NCBI RefSeq assembly: GCF_024580145.1
Contig: NZ_JANINI010000003.1
Span: 62,001-126,000, forward strand
Direction: 5' to 3'
Length of the DNA: 64,000 nucleotides
Origin: Methyloversatilis sp. XJ19-49
Lineage (GTDB): Bacteria; Pseudomonadota; Gammaproteobacteria; Burkholderiales; Rhodocyclaceae
The position numbers were made by a program, and so were the translations under genes. This document shows, piece by piece, positions 19,572 through 29,322 of this stretch (position 1 is the stretch's first letter; each line of letters begins with the position of its first letter). Under the pieces are notes generated by a model, which worked only from the letters and a program-made list of their open reading frames with translations, made no database searches and was not told the DNA's origin.

Positions 19572-20325
19572 CGCCCGGCGCCGTCTCGCCTGCGCAGCGC
19601 TGCTGTCGGCACCGCTGCTGGTGCATGCCGCACTGCGCGAGGCCATTGTCCGCATCAAGCCGTCCATCGTCGTCGTTGGCACGCTGATGCGTTCGCGTGC
19701 ACCAGCCTTCGAGTTGAAGGGCACAGGTTTCGTCGTCGGCAACGGCACGCTGATCGCGACCAATGCGCATGTGACCAGCGTGAAGCTCGACGACGAAAAG
19801 TTCGAAATCCTGTCGGTGCTGGCGCAGGTCGATGGAAAACCGCAGATACGCGAAGCGCGCATCGTGGCCTCGAGCCCGGAACATGATCTTGCGCTGCTGC
19901 AGATCCAGGGCGCGCCGCTGCCGGCGCTTGCGCTGGGTGACTCGTCGCGGGTGGCCGAAGGCCAGTCGATCGCCTTTACCGGCTTCCCGATCGGCAGCGT
20001 GCTGGGCTTCACCCCGGTCACCCATCGCGGCATCGTGTCGGCCATCACCCCCATCGTGATTCCGGTCGACAACGTGAGCCAGCTGAATGTGCCCAACCGC
20101 AACCGGCTTGCGCGTGGCAGTTTTCCCGTGTTCCAGCTCGATGCCACCGCCTATCCGGGCAACAGCGGCAGCCCGGTGTTCGACCCGGACACCGGCGAGG
20201 TGATCGGCATCATCAACATGGTGCTGGTCAAGGCCGGCAAGGAAAGCGTTCTGGCGCAACCGAGCGGAATCACGTATGCCATTCCGGCGTCGCATCTCGC
20301 CGCCATGATTGCCGCGCAGCGCTAG
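19564..20325 (+). CDS. trypsin-like serine protease, secreted
   Basis: A 253-residue S1-family protease of the DegP/HtrA style but without a PDZ domain. A signal peptide (about residues 1-20) precedes the catalytic triad: His in ATNAHV, Asp in EHDLALL, Ser in GNSGSPV. Its GTG start overlaps the transglycosylase stop by 8 bp, so the two are coupled. It ends the polysaccharide gene run. A large hairpin follows the stop. It could be a quality-control or processing protease of the envelope; the target is unknown. Confidence 0.88.
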   Translation: MADARRRLACAALLSAPLLVHAALREAIVRIKPSIVVVGTLMRSRAPAFELKGTGFVVGNGTLIATNAHVTSVKLDDEKFEILSVLAQVDGKPQIREARIVASSPEHDLALLQIQGAPLPALALGDSSRVAEGQSIAFTGFPIGSVLGFTPVTHRGIVSAITPIVIPVDNVSQLNVPNRNRLARGSFPVFQLDATAYPGNSGSPVFDPDTGEVIGIINMVLVKAGKESVLAQPSGITYAIPASHLAAMIAAQR

Positions 20326-20326
20326 T

Positions 20327-20369
20327 GTCTGCCGACATCGGACGCGGTCCGCGTTGGATGTCGGCAGAC
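20327..20369. terminator. long hairpin after the protease gene
   Basis: GTCTGCCGACATC and its exact complement form 13-bp arms around a 17-base centre. The centre itself contains ACGCG/CGCGT, so the whole folds into one long, slightly imperfect stem. It starts right after the protease stop and closes the operon. No T-run follows, so termination is likely but not certain. Confidence 0.5.
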
Positions 20370-20475
20370 GTCACACGGTGGCCGGTCTGGTGCGGCGACG
20401 GCCGCTGTTGTAATCTGCGCGCCTGACGGTGTCGTTCTGACCCATCGGCAATCACGCAGGCGTCGCTCCCCGTAC

Positions 20476-21747
20476 ATGTCCCTGTTCGCGCTTGGTCTCA
20501 ATCACCACACCGCACCCCTGGCGGTGCGGGAGCGCATGACCTTCCTGCCGGAAACGCTGCCGGATGCGCTGGGCGAACTGACCCGCGGCAGGCCGGTGCA
20601 GGAAGCGGCGATCCTGTCGACCTGCAATCGTACCGAGCTGTACTGCGCGACCAACGACCCCGATAGCGCACTGGACTGGATGGCGGAGTACCACCGCATC
20701 GCGCCGTCCGACATCGCTCCATATGTATACCGGCTGGAGCAGCCCCAGGCGGTGCGCCATGCCTTCCGCGTGGCGAGCGGCCTCGACTCCATGGTGCTCG
20801 GCGAGCCGCAGATCCTCGGCCAGATGAAGCAGGCGGTGCGCGTCGCCGAAGACGCAGGCACGCTGGGTGCGCTGCTGCACAAGCTGTTCCAGCGCAGCTT
20901 TGCAGTGGCCAAGGAAGTGCGCTCGACGACCGCGATCGGCGCCAACATCGTGTCGATGGCTGCGGCGGCCGTCCATCTGTCGGAACGCATTTTCGGCAGT
21001 CTTTCGTCGCAGCGCGTGCTGTGCATCGGCGCCGGCGAAATGATGGAACTGTGTGCCGCCCACTTCGCCGGCTGTACGCCGCGCAGCATGGTGATCGCCA
21101 ATCGCACGATCGAGCGCGCACAGGCTCTGGCGCAACGCTTCACCCGGGCTGACCTGAAGGTGGCGGCGGTGAAGCTCGACGAAATCGGCGAGCGTCTGTC
21201 CGAATTCGACATCGTGCTGTCCTGTACGGCCAGTCCGCTGCCCATCATCGGTCTCGGTCTGGTGGAACGTGCGCTGAAGGCGCGCAAGTACCGTCCCATC
21301 GTCATGGTCGATCTGGCGGTGCCGCGCGACATCGAAGGCGAGGTCGGCAAGCTCAACGACGTCTTTCTCTACACCGTCGATGACCTCGCGCAGATCGTCG
21401 ATTCCGGCCTGGAATCGCGGCAGGCGGCCGTGGTGGAGGCGCAGGGCATCATCGATGCGCGGGTCGCCAACTTCCTGCAGTGGGTGCAGGCCCGCGAAGC
21501 GGTGCCGGCCATCCGTGCGCTGCGCGGTCACGCCGAAGACATGCGCATGCTGGAACTGGAGCGCGCACTGCGTGCCCTGACTCGTGGCGAAGCGCCTGAC
21601 CGCGTACTCGACACGCTGTCGCGCAACCTCACGAACAAGCTGATGCACGGCCCGACCCGCCTGCTCAACGAAGCGCCCTCGGAAGCACGCGGCCAGATCG
21701 AGGATCTGGTGCAACGCCTGTACCCGCTGCACGACCGCGAAGGCTAG
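20476..21747 (+). CDS. hemA: glutamyl-tRNA reductase
   Basis: A 423-residue enzyme that reduces Glu-tRNA(Glu) to glutamate-1-semialdehyde, the first committed step of C5-pathway tetrapyrrole synthesis. The nucleophilic cysteine is C50 in [21 protein letters not shown] opens the catalytic domain, [12 protein letters not shown] lies in the NADPH domain, and the C-terminal dimerisation helix is complete. It heads the hemA-prfA-prmC-grxD block common in betaproteobacteria. An ATG at the conserved N-terminus was used. Confidence 0.97.
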   Translation: MSLFALGLNHHTAPLAVRERMTFLPETLPDALGELTRGRPVQEAAILSTCNRTELYCATNDPDSALDWMAEYHRIAPSDIAPYVYRLEQPQAVRHAFRVASGLDSMVLGEPQILGQMKQAVRVAEDAGTLGALLHKLFQRSFAVAKEVRSTTAIGANIVSMAAAAVHLSERIFGSLSSQRVLCIGAGEMMELCAAHFAGCTPRSMVIANRTIERAQALAQRFTRADLKVAAVKLDEIGERLSEFDIVLSCTASPLPIIGLGLVERALKARKYRPIVMVDLAVPRDIEGEVGKLNDVFLYTVDDLAQIVDSGLESRQAAVVEAQGIIDARVANFLQWVQAREAVPAIRALRGHAEDMRMLELERALRALTRGEAPDRVLDTLSRNLTNKLMHGPTRLLNEAPSEARGQIEDLVQRLYPLHDREG

Positions 21748-21813
21748 CGGCGCCCGCCGTCTTTCCTTTCCGCCGGCTTAACCGGCGCCCAGATACTTTT
21801 CCGAACACCCCGC

Positions 21814-22899
21814 ATGAAACCGCGCATCGCCGACAAGCTCGAACATCTGTCGCAACGTCTGGCCGACCTCGACGCCGCGCTGTCCGATCCCGACGTGACG
21901 TCGGACATCGACCGCTACCGCCGCTTCACCTGTGAACATGCGGAACTGACGCCGGTGATCGTGCTGTACCAGGCCTGGTGCAAGGCGCGTGACGACGGCG
22001 AGGCGGCGCGTGCGCTGCTGACCGATCCCGACATGAAGGAACTGGCCCAGGCGGAAATCGACCAGTCGGCCAGCGACATGGCACGGCTCGAAGCCGATCT
22101 GCAGCGTGCTCTGCTGCCGAAGGATCCGGACGACGGACGCAACGTGTTCCTGGAAATCCGCGCCGGCACCGGCGGCGACGAATCGGCGCTGTTCGCGGCC
22201 GACCTGTTCCGCATGTATTCGCGCCACGCCGAGCGCTGCCGCTGGAAGGTCGAAATCGTGTCGGCGAGCGAATCCGATCTTGGCGGTTACCGCGAAATCA
22301 TCGCGCGCGTGGCCGGCGACGGCGTCTATTCGCGGCTCAAGTTCGAGTCCGGCGGCCACCGCGTTCAGCGCGTGCCGGTCACCGAAACGCAGGGCCGCAT
22401 CCACACTTCCGCGTGCACGGTGGCCGTGATGGCCGAGGTGGATCAAGTGGCGGAAGTCGACATCAACCCGGCCGACCTGCGCATCGACACCTTCCGTGCG
22501 TCCGGTGCCGGCGGTCAGCACATCAACAAGACCGATTCGGCGGTGCGCATCACCCACGTGCCGACCGGCATCGTCGTCGAATGTCAGGACGACCGCAGCC
22601 AGCACCGCAACAAGGCGCAGGCGATGGCGGTGCTGGCAGCGCGCATCCGCGACGCGCAGGTGCGCGAGCGCGACAGCCAGATCGCCTCGACGCGCAAGAG
22701 CCTGGTCGGCAGCGGTGACCGCTCGGAGCGCATCCGCACCTACAATTTTCCGCAGGGCCGCATCACCGACCACCGCATCAACCTGACGCTGTACAAGATC
22801 GACGCCATCATGGACGGCGACCTGACCGAACTGCTCGACGCACTGGCGCACGAACACCAGGCCGAACAGCTTGCGCAGCTGGCGGAGGAAGGCGCGTGA
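21814..22899 (+). CDS. prfA: peptide chain release factor 1
   Basis: A 361-residue class I release factor that reads UAA and UAG. The peptidyl-hydrolysis GGQ motif is at residues 233-235 ([18 protein letters not shown]), the site methylated by PrmC, whose gene follows 38 bp later. The length is normal. A small GC-rich hairpin (CGCCGG/CCGGCG) lies in the 66-bp gap after hemA. Confidence 0.97.
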   Translation: MKPRIADKLEHLSQRLADLDAALSDPDVTSDIDRYRRFTCEHAELTPVIVLYQAWCKARDDGEAARALLTDPDMKELAQAEIDQSASDMARLEADLQRALLPKDPDDGRNVFLEIRAGTGGDESALFAADLFRMYSRHAERCRWKVEIVSASESDLGGYREIIARVAGDGVYSRLKFESGGHRVQRVPVTETQGRIHTSACTVAVMAEVDQVAEVDINPADLRIDTFRASGAGGQHINKTDSAVRITHVPTGIVVECQDDRSQHRNKAQAMAVLAARIRDAQVRERDSQIASTRKSLVGSGDRSERIRTYNFPQGRITDHRINLTLYKIDAIMDGDLTELLDALAHEHQAEQLAQLAEEGA

Positions 22900-22937
22900 A
22901 GCCTCTCTTTTCGCGTCGTGCCGGGTAACGGCTTCCG

Positions 22938-23756
22938 ATGACGCTGGACGACTGGTTGCGCAACGCTCGTACCCGCCTCGACGGGCGGGATGCGCAGGTG
23001 CTGGCCGCGCATGCGTTGGGCTGCGACCGCGCCGGGCTGATCACGCGTGGCCGCGAGCAGCTGGCGGAACCTTCGGTCGTCGCGCTCGATGCGCTGCTCG
23101 AACGGCGTGCCGCGGGCGAACCGGTGGCCTATCTGGTCGGTCGGCGCGAGTTCTTCGGGCTCGACCTTGCAGTTGCACCCGGCGTCCTGATTCCGAGGCC
23201 GGACACCGAATTGCTGGTCGAACTGGCGCTGGAACGCATCCGCGACCTGGATGCGCCACGTGTGCTCGACGCTGGCACCGGTTCCGGCGCGATCGCGCTG
23301 GCCATCAAGGCGAACTGCCCGCAGGCGCAGGTGACGGCGCTCGACCGGTCGGATGTCGCGCTGCAGATTGCACGTGGCAACGCGCAGCGGCTGGGCCTTG
23401 AAATCGGCTTCATCGCCTCGAACTGGCTCGAAGGCGTGGCCGGGCACGAATTCGACTGCATCGTGTCGAATCCGCCGTATATCCGGGCGGGCGATGAACA
23501 CCTGGCGCAGGGCGATCTGCGCTTCGAACCTGAAGCGGCGCTCATCGGCGGCGCTGACGGGCTGGACGACCTGCGCCGCCTGTGTGGCAGCGCGCCGGAA
23601 AGAATCGCGCCCGGGGGCTGGTTGCTGTGCGAGCATGGCCATGATCAGGCGCCGGCGGTGCGTGCGCTGATGCGCTGCACCGGGCTGACCGATGTAAGCT
23701 CGTGGCGTGACCTCGCCTGCATCGAACGCGTCACCGGCGGCGCGATGGGCCGGTAA
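22938..23756 (+). CDS. prmC: release factor glutamine methyltransferase
   Basis: A 272-residue SAM-dependent methyltransferase that N5-methylates the glutamine of the release-factor GGQ motif. It has the N-terminal helical domain, the SAM loop LDAGTGSGAIALA and the catalytic NPPY at residues 178-181. It follows its substrate gene prfA. Confidence 0.95.
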   Translation: MTLDDWLRNARTRLDGRDAQVLAAHALGCDRAGLITRGREQLAEPSVVALDALLERRAAGEPVAYLVGRREFFGLDLAVAPGVLIPRPDTELLVELALERIRDLDAPRVLDAGTGSGAIALAIKANCPQAQVTALDRSDVALQIARGNAQRLGLEIGFIASNWLEGVAGHEFDCIVSNPPYIRAGDEHLAQGDLRFEPEAALIGGADGLDDLRRLCGSAPERIAPGGWLLCEHGHDQAPAVRALMRCTGLTDVSSWRDLACIERVTGGAMGR

Positions 23757-23788
23757 ACTGCGCAGATGCGCGGATCGATTCACGCAGG

Positions 23789-23812
23789 CGGATGAATGTG
23801 TCGCTTCATCCG
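23789..23812. terminator. hairpin between prmC and grxD
   Basis: CGGATGAA and TTCATCCG pair as 8-bp arms around an 8-base loop. A short T-run (ATTTTG) begins about five bases later. It may act as a weak or partial terminator, or set a separate grxD transcript. Confidence 0.35.
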
Positions 23813-23879
23813 GAACGATTTTGCCCTGTCTGCGTCACGCGCGGCAGGGCTTTGACTTGAACCATTGAAAGGAAACACT

Positions 23880-24191
23880 ATGAGCGTCCAGGAACAGATC
23901 AAGGAAACCGTCACCAGCCACCCGGTGGTGCTGTTCATGAAGGGCACGCCGCAATTTCCGCAGTGCGGCTTTTCGGCCACGGTGATCCAGATACTGAAGC
24001 ACGTCGGCGTGCAGAACCTGCACACGATCAACGTGCTGGAAGATCCGGAAATCCGTCAGGGCATCAAGGAATACGCCAACTGGCCGACCATTCCGCAGCT
24101 CTATGTGCGCGGCGAATTCCTCGGCGGCTGCGACATCGTCAAGGAAATGTTCCAGTCCGGCGAACTGCAGAAGGAGCTGGAAGGAACCTGA
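23880..24191 (+). CDS. grxD: monothiol glutaredoxin
   Basis: A 103-residue CGFS-type glutaredoxin with active-site cysteine C29 (QCGFSA), [10 protein letters not shown] for glutathione binding and the GGCDI C-terminal motif. It carries and delivers [2Fe-2S] clusters. The ATG follows an AAAGGA ribosome site; an upstream in-frame TTG is less likely. It is the last gene of the hemA block and converges with the small hydrolase. Confidence 0.95.
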   Translation: MSVQEQIKETVTSHPVVLFMKGTPQFPQCGFSATVIQILKHVGVQNLHTINVLEDPEIRQGIKEYANWPTIPQLYVRGEFLGGCDIVKEMFQSGELQKELEGT

Positions 24192-24213
24192 GGGGGGTAC
24201 CCGGGGCAAAGCG

Positions 24214-24236
24214 GCTGCAGGCGTCAGTCCTGCAGC
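24214..24236. terminator. bidirectional hairpin between convergent grxD and hydrolase genes
   Basis: GCTGCAGG and CCTGCAGC form 8-bp arms around a 7-base loop, overlapping the 3' end of the hydrolase gene. The position between converging genes suggests shared termination. No strong T-run is present. Confidence 0.4.
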
Positions 24237-24811
24237 GATCCGCTCACGACCGGCGCGCTCGCCCTGAGTTGGCAGAACAGTTCGAATCCGGCCGGCCACG
24301 GTCCGTGGCCGGACTCGGTATTGACGTGCCCCGCCTCGCCCAGGTCGACGAGGCGCGCGCCCCATCTGTCGGCCCAATGCGCGGCCGACATGAACTTCAT
24401 CCATGGATCGTTCCGGCTCGCGGCCAGTACCGTCGGGAATGGAAATGGCGTATCGGGAATGCGCGCCGTGATGCCGAACTTGTCAGGACTCGCCGGTGCG
24501 ACCAGCAGGGCGCCGGCAATCCGGTCCGCCAGCCTGCTGGCGGCGACCACCGACGCCAGGCAGCCGAAACTGTGCGCTACCAGCCACACCGCCTTCGTCT
24601 GCGCGACGATGGCCTGTTCGACCCGCGCTGACCAGAGGTCTATGTCGGGTCGGGCCCAGTCATCCTGCTCGACGCGCTGCGCACCGGTCAGCGCTTCGAT
24701 CCAGCTCTGCCAGTGCGTCGGCCCGCTGCCGTTGAGTCCCGGCACGACAAGTACCGGGTCCGCCGTTTCACTCACTTCCAGCTTCCTCGCCGTGACAAGC
24801 GGACCGCGCAT
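24224..24811 (-). CDS. RBBP9/YdeN-family alpha/beta hydrolase
   Basis: A 195-residue small serine hydrolase. The N-terminal VVPGLNGSGPTHWQSW, the nucleophile elbow AHSFGC and a late GHVNTESGHGPWP histidine region match the RBBP9/YdeN family (esterase-like). The substrate is unknown. It lies 13 bp downstream of prc on the same strand and may share its transcript. Confidence 0.85.
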   Translation of the reverse strand: MRGPLVTARKLEVSETADPVLVVPGLNGSGPTHWQSWIEALTGAQRVEQDDWARPDIDLWSARVEQAIVAQTKAVWLVAHSFGCLASVVAASRLADRIAGALLVAPASPDKFGITARIPDTPFPFPTVLAASRNDPWMKFMSAAHWADRWGARLVDLGEAGHVNTESGHGPWPAGFELFCQLRASAPVVSGSLQD

Positions 24812-24824
24812 CGGGCCGCCCCCG

Positions 24825-26969
24825 TCATTGCCCGGGCGCGACGCCCGCGGTGGTCTTGCCGTTGCGCGCCAGTTCCGTGCCCGACTTCGTCAGGCTCACC
24901 ATGTCGCCCATGATGTGCGCAGCCTCGTCAAGCAGAACGTCGCGCGCCGCCTTGCGTGACTTTTCTGCGGCCAGTTCCGCGCTCAGGCTGCGCTCGCCGG
25001 CCTGCAATCCGTCGTCGCGCGGCAGCGCGGGACCGTCGGTGTCGGCATCGCCGACGCCCTTGGTCTGCGAACGGGCCTTCAGCCGGGCTTCCTGCGATTC
25101 ACGTTCCTTGCGCCGCTCCGTCTCATTGAGCGAGATTTCGGTGCGCTTGCGAATGGCTTCGACTTCGGCGATGTCTTCCAGCAACTCGCGGTAACCGGTG
25201 TCGCTCGCCACCCGGGCGCTGTGCCGCGTGGTCAGCGCCGGCAGCAGTTCGCGCGTGCTGCCCACCGGCTTGAAGTCAGCCGGTTCGATCTGCGTCCAGG
25301 GCAGCGCGTTGTCGTAACTCGATTCGCCGAAGCGTTCGCGGTCGGCAAACGACGCGAGCGGGATGTCAGGCGTCACGCCGCGCAGTTGTGTCGTGCCGCC
25401 CGATACGCGGAAGAACTGGGCGACGGTCAGCTTCAGTTCGCCATAGGTCGGCTTTTCGCTCTTCGCCATTTCGTCCATGTCGAGCAGGGTCTGCACCGTG
25501 CCCTTGCCGAAGCTCTGTTCGCCGATGACGATGCCGCGACCGTAGTCCTGGATCGCCGAAGCGAAGATTTCCGACGCCGACGCCGACGCGCGGTTGATCA
25601 GCACGCCGACCGGACCGTCCCAGGCAACGCCCGGGTCGCGGTCCTGCTCGATGCGCACCTGCCCCTTCGGATTGCGTTGCTGCACGACCGGGCCGCGATC
25701 GATGAACAGACCGGTCAGCCGCACCGATTCGTCGAGCGATCCGCCGCCGTTGTTGCGCAGGTCGATCAGTACCGCGCCGACGTTCTCAGCTTTAAGTTCG
25801 GCCAGCAGTTTCGCCACGTCGCGGCTGGCACTGCGGTAGTTCTCGTCATTCTTGTGACGGGCATCGACGTCCTGATAGAAGGTGGGCAGCGTGATCACGC
25901 CGACCTTCTGCTTCACATCGTCACCGACCTCGATCACCGATTTGGCGGCGGCCTGCTTTTCCAGCTTGATGGTGTCGCGCACCAGCGTGATGCGCTTGTG
26001 CTTGCCGTCCGGACCGGCGCCCGCCGGCAGGACATCCAGGATCACCTTCGTGTCCTTGTTGCCGCGGATCAGTTGAACGACATCATCCACCCGCCAACCG
26101 AGCACATCGGCCATCGGTGCGTTCTCGTCCTTGGCCACGCCGGCAATGCGGTCGCCGATCGCCAGCTGCTCGGAGCGCGCGGCCGGGCCGCCCGGCACCA
26201 GTTCGCGGATGGTCACGTACTCGTCGCGCTCCTGCAGTACGGCGCCGATGCCGACCAGCGACAGCTTCATCGTGATGGCGAAGTCGGCCGACGCACGCGG
26301 GCCGAGGTAGCTGGTGTGCGGTTCTATCGATTCGGCGTACGCATTCATGAACAGCTGGAACACGTCGTCGCTCTTCGAGCGCGCCGTGTGCGACATCGCC
26401 AGCTCATAACGCTTGGTCAGCGTGTCGCGGATCGCCGCATCGTCCTTGCCGGCCAGCTTCAGGCGCAGCCAGTCGTTCTTCACCCGCTTGCGCCAGATTT
26501 CATTCAGCTCCGCCTCCGAGCCGGCCCAGGGCACGTCGGTGCGCACATAGCGGTAGCTGTCCGGCTTGTTGAAATCGAAGCCGTTGGCCAGCAGTTCGCG
26601 CGCACCTGCCATGCGTTCGCGCACCCGCTGCGTGTAGCGCGTGAAGATCGCAAAGGGCGCATCCAGCTTCTGCTGCAGGATGGCATCGTCGAGAAGGGTG
26701 CGCACCGCGCCGAAGGTGTCGATGTCCGATTGCAGGAAATAGATGCGCTCCGGGTCGAGCGTCTTCAGGTAGCGGTCGAAAATCCGGCTCGACATCGCGT
26801 CATCGAGCGGCACGTTCTGATAATGAAAACGCGACAGCAATTCCGCGCTGGCCTGCGCTGCCAGCGCATGTGCCTCGACCGGCCGCAGCGGCGGCGCCAT
26901 GGTCGCGGTGGTGGCAGCCTGCGCCGAGGTGGCCAGTACAAATGCGATCCAGAAGGCTTTCAGTTTCAT
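24825..26969 (-). CDS. prc: tail-specific carboxy-terminal protease Prc
   Basis: A 714-residue S41A protease. A signal peptide (MKLKAFWIAFVLATSAQA) is followed by an N-terminal helical domain, a PDZ domain (about residues 220-320) and the catalytic core with NRASASASEIF and SFGKGTVQTL carrying the Ser/Lys dyad. A lysine-rich C-terminal domain (DUF3340-like) ends it. It degrades or matures periplasmic proteins from their C-termini. The ATG with GGAG upstream and a proper signal peptide was preferred to a start ten codons earlier. Confidence 0.95.
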   Translation of the reverse strand: MKLKAFWIAFVLATSAQAATTATMAPPLRPVEAHALAAQASAELLSRFHYQNVPLDDAMSSRIFDRYLKTLDPERIYFLQSDIDTFGAVRTLLDDAILQQKLDAPFAIFTRYTQRVRERMAGARELLANGFDFNKPDSYRYVRTDVPWAGSEAELNEIWRKRVKNDWLRLKLAGKDDAAIRDTLTKRYELAMSHTARSKSDDVFQLFMNAYAESIEPHTSYLGPRASADFAITMKLSLVGIGAVLQERDEYVTIRELVPGGPAARSEQLAIGDRIAGVAKDENAPMADVLGWRVDDVVQLIRGNKDTKVILDVLPAGAGPDGKHKRITLVRDTIKLEKQAAAKSVIEVGDDVKQKVGVITLPTFYQDVDARHKNDENYRSASRDVAKLLAELKAENVGAVLIDLRNNGGGSLDESVRLTGLFIDRGPVVQQRNPKGQVRIEQDRDPGVAWDGPVGVLINRASASASEIFASAIQDYGRGIVIGEQSFGKGTVQTLLDMDEMAKSEKPTYGELKLTVAQFFRVSGGTTQLRGVTPDIPLASFADRERFGESSYDNALPWTQIEPADFKPVGSTRELLPALTTRHSARVASDTGYRELLEDIAEVEAIRKRTEISLNETERRKERESQEARLKARSQTKGVGDADTDGPALPRDDGLQAGERSLSAELAAEKSRKAARDVLLDEAAHIMGDMVSLTKSGTELARNGKTTAGVAPGQ

Positions 26970-27412
26970 CAGGGGTACTCCGGGGCGATGATCGAACAAT
27001 GTCTGCAGACGTTCTCCACAGACCGCTGTTCAGGGCAAATCGTTCGGAAACTCTGGCAAAGACCCGCTCCCGATGCCAGCATTGCCCATGTTACCCACCG
27101 CTACGGCCGCGCGGGGCGGGCAGATGCCTCATCTGCCCTGTTGCAATACAAAAGCCATGCTTCCCGCGCCTGTCGGGCTGATCAGCGCCTGAATTCAGTC
27201 GTCGCCTGCGCAGGTCAAGCGCTTCGTTCGATCGCGGGAAGCAACAAGAACGCATGTGCTTTGCGAAAAGCGGGACACGCCGCGCTGCGCTGACGGTGCC
27301 GACCGGTTTGCCTGCAGCTTTCTTCGGGTCGAATGGCATCATCCGGGGCTGGCTCATGCCACCAGGACCTCTTCCACCGCCCGCTGCCGCCTTCTTGCGC
27401 GAAGACTCTGCC
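26970..27412. other. divergent intergenic region between prc and the ABC exporter, no gene seen
   Basis: About 440 bp with no convincing coding sequence. At 27118-27138 it holds a perfect inverted repeat, GGGCAGATG-CCT-CATCTGCCC, a good candidate operator for one or both divergent genes. The exporter frame is open back to 27254, but those codons do not look like an exporter N-terminus. Confidence 0.45.
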
Positions 27413-29182
27413 ATGCACCCGCTTTCCCGCCTGTTTTCGCACGCCCGCCAGTACCGCCGCGATGTTCGCATCGCCTCGCTCTATTCGGTGCTGAACAAGT
27501 TCTTCGATGTGCTGCCGGAAATCCTGATCGGCGTGGCGGTCGATGTCGTGGTGAACCAGAAGGCGTCCTTTCTCGCCGGACTCGGCATCGTCGATCCGAA
27601 GGACCAGCTGGTGCTGCTGGCCATCCTGACGGTGCTGATCTGGGTCGGCGAATCGGCCTTCCAGTACCTGTACGACGTACGCTGGCGCTCGCTTGCGCAG
27701 AATCTGCAGCACGATCTGCGGATGGAGGCCTACCGCCATGTGCAGCAGCTGGACATGGCCTACTTCGAGCGCAATCGCAGCGGCAACCTGCTGTCCATCC
27801 TGAACGAGGACATCAACCAGATGGAGCGCTTCCTCAATGGCGGCGCAAACGAGCTGATCCAGGTGTTCGTCGGCTCGCTGATGGTGGGCGGCGTGTTCTT
27901 CGTGCTGACGCACGAACTGGCCTTTCTCGCGCTGATTCCGGTTCCGCTCATCCTGTATGGCGCCTTCTGGTTCCAGCGCCGGCTGGCGCCGCGCTACACG
28001 GCGGTGCGCGAATCGGCCGGTGCGCTGGCCACGCGGCTGAACAACAACCTGCAGGGCATCGCCACCGTCAAGGCCTATGCGGCTGAAGAGTTCGAAGCCG
28101 GGCACATCCGCGAAGGCTCGAATGACTACCGCCGTCGCAACGGCGAGGCGATCCGGTTGTCGGCGGCCATCACGCCGGTCATCCGCATGGCCATCCTCGC
28201 CGGCTTCACGGTGACACTGCTGTACGGCGGCTTCCTGGCGCTCGAAGGCGACATCGGCGTCGGCAGCTATTCGGTGCTGGTTTACCTGACGCAGCGCCTG
28301 CTGTGGCCGCTGACCGGGCTGGCCGAACTGACCGATCTCTACCAGCGCTCGATGTCGTCCATCCAGCGCGTGATGGACCTGATCGACACTCCGGTGAGCA
28401 TCGGCTACGAAGGCCACGCGCTGCCGCGCGAGGCGGTGCGCGGCGAACTGGCGTTCGAGCAGGTGCGCTTTGCCTACGATGGCAGCGCGCGGCCCGCACT
28501 CGATGGCATCGACCTGCGCATCGCTGCCGGCCGGACGGTGGCCTTCGTCGGCAGTACCGGCGGCGGCAAGAGCACGCTGATCAAGCTGCTGCTGCGCTTC
28601 TACGAACCGCAGCAGGGCCGGGTGCTGCTCGACGGCCAGCCGATTTCGGCGCTGCGCCTGCAGGACGTGCGGCGCGCCATCGGCTATGTCGCGCAGGACA
28701 CCTTCCTCGCCGACGCGTCGGTCGCCGACAACATCGCCTACGGCATGGCCGACGTGCCGCGCGATGCCATCGTGCGGGCGGCGCAGTCGGCCGAGGCGCA
28801 CGACTTCATCCGCGCGCTGCCGCAGGGCTACGACACCGAGGTCGGCGAGCGCGGCATGAAGCTGTCCGGCGGCCAGCGGCAGCGGCTGGCGCTGGCGCGC
28901 GCCATTCTGAAAGACCCGCCCATCCTGCTGCTCGACGAGGCGACGTCGGCGGTGGACAACGAAACCGAAGCCGCCATCCAGCGCTCGCTCGACCGCCTGG
29001 TCGTCGGCCGCACCACGCTGATCGTCGCGCACCGGCTGTCCACCGTGCGTCAGGCCGACATCATTCACGTCATCGACGACGGCCGCATCGTCGAATCCGG
29101 CGACCACGACGCGCTGGTTGGGCAGAACGGCATCTATGCGTCGCTGTGGCGGCTGCAGACCGGCGAGCGATCTCCTGCCTGA
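27413..29182 (+). CDS. ABC transporter, fused permease and ATPase (exporter type)
   Basis: A 589-residue half-transporter. A six-helix type I exporter domain (about residues 20-320) is followed by an ATPase domain with Walker A GSTGGGKST near residue 380, signature LSGGQRQRLALARA near 485 and Walker B ILLLDEATSAVD. It works as a homodimer in the inner membrane and is MsbA/multidrug-like; the substrate is not evident. The ATG giving MHPLSRLFSHARQYRRD fits the family start better than an ATG 53 codons upstream. Confidence 0.9.
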   Translation: MHPLSRLFSHARQYRRDVRIASLYSVLNKFFDVLPEILIGVAVDVVVNQKASFLAGLGIVDPKDQLVLLAILTVLIWVGESAFQYLYDVRWRSLAQNLQHDLRMEAYRHVQQLDMAYFERNRSGNLLSILNEDINQMERFLNGGANELIQVFVGSLMVGGVFFVLTHELAFLALIPVPLILYGAFWFQRRLAPRYTAVRESAGALATRLNNNLQGIATVKAYAAEEFEAGHIREGSNDYRRRNGEAIRLSAAITPVIRMAILAGFTVTLLYGGFLALEGDIGVGSYSVLVYLTQRLLWPLTGLAELTDLYQRSMSSIQRVMDLIDTPVSIGYEGHALPREAVRGELAFEQVRFAYDGSARPALDGIDLRIAAGRTVAFVGSTGGGKSTLIKLLLRFYEPQQGRVLLDGQPISALRLQDVRRAIGYVAQDTFLADASVADNIAYGMADVPRDAIVRAAQSAEAHDFIRALPQGYDTEVGERGMKLSGGQRQRLALARAILKDPPILLLDEATSAVDNETEAAIQRSLDRLVVGRTTLIVAHRLSTVRQADIIHVIDDGRIVESGDHDALVGQNGIYASLWRLQTGERSPA

Positions 29183-29322
29183 GGCGGGCAGACGCGCCGC
29201 GTCGGCGGGCGGACATCCGCAGGCGCGCTTCGGCGGGCTTTTTCCCGTCTTTTCCGCCGATCGCCCGGCGCGGGGTGATCGCAGAATCGGCATCCTGTTC
29301 ATCTCACGATTGATCTGCGAAC

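Noticed and set aside
25221-27293. 690-codon plus-strand frame opposite prc
   Set aside because: It lies antisense to a clear protease gene, has low-complexity Arg/His/Gln composition and no domain. GC-rich third positions create such shadows.
27091-27471. 126-codon minus-strand frame in the prc / exporter gap
   Set aside because: Its 5' end runs antisense into the exporter gene. It is Arg/Gly-rich, lacks a domain and has no convincing ribosome site.
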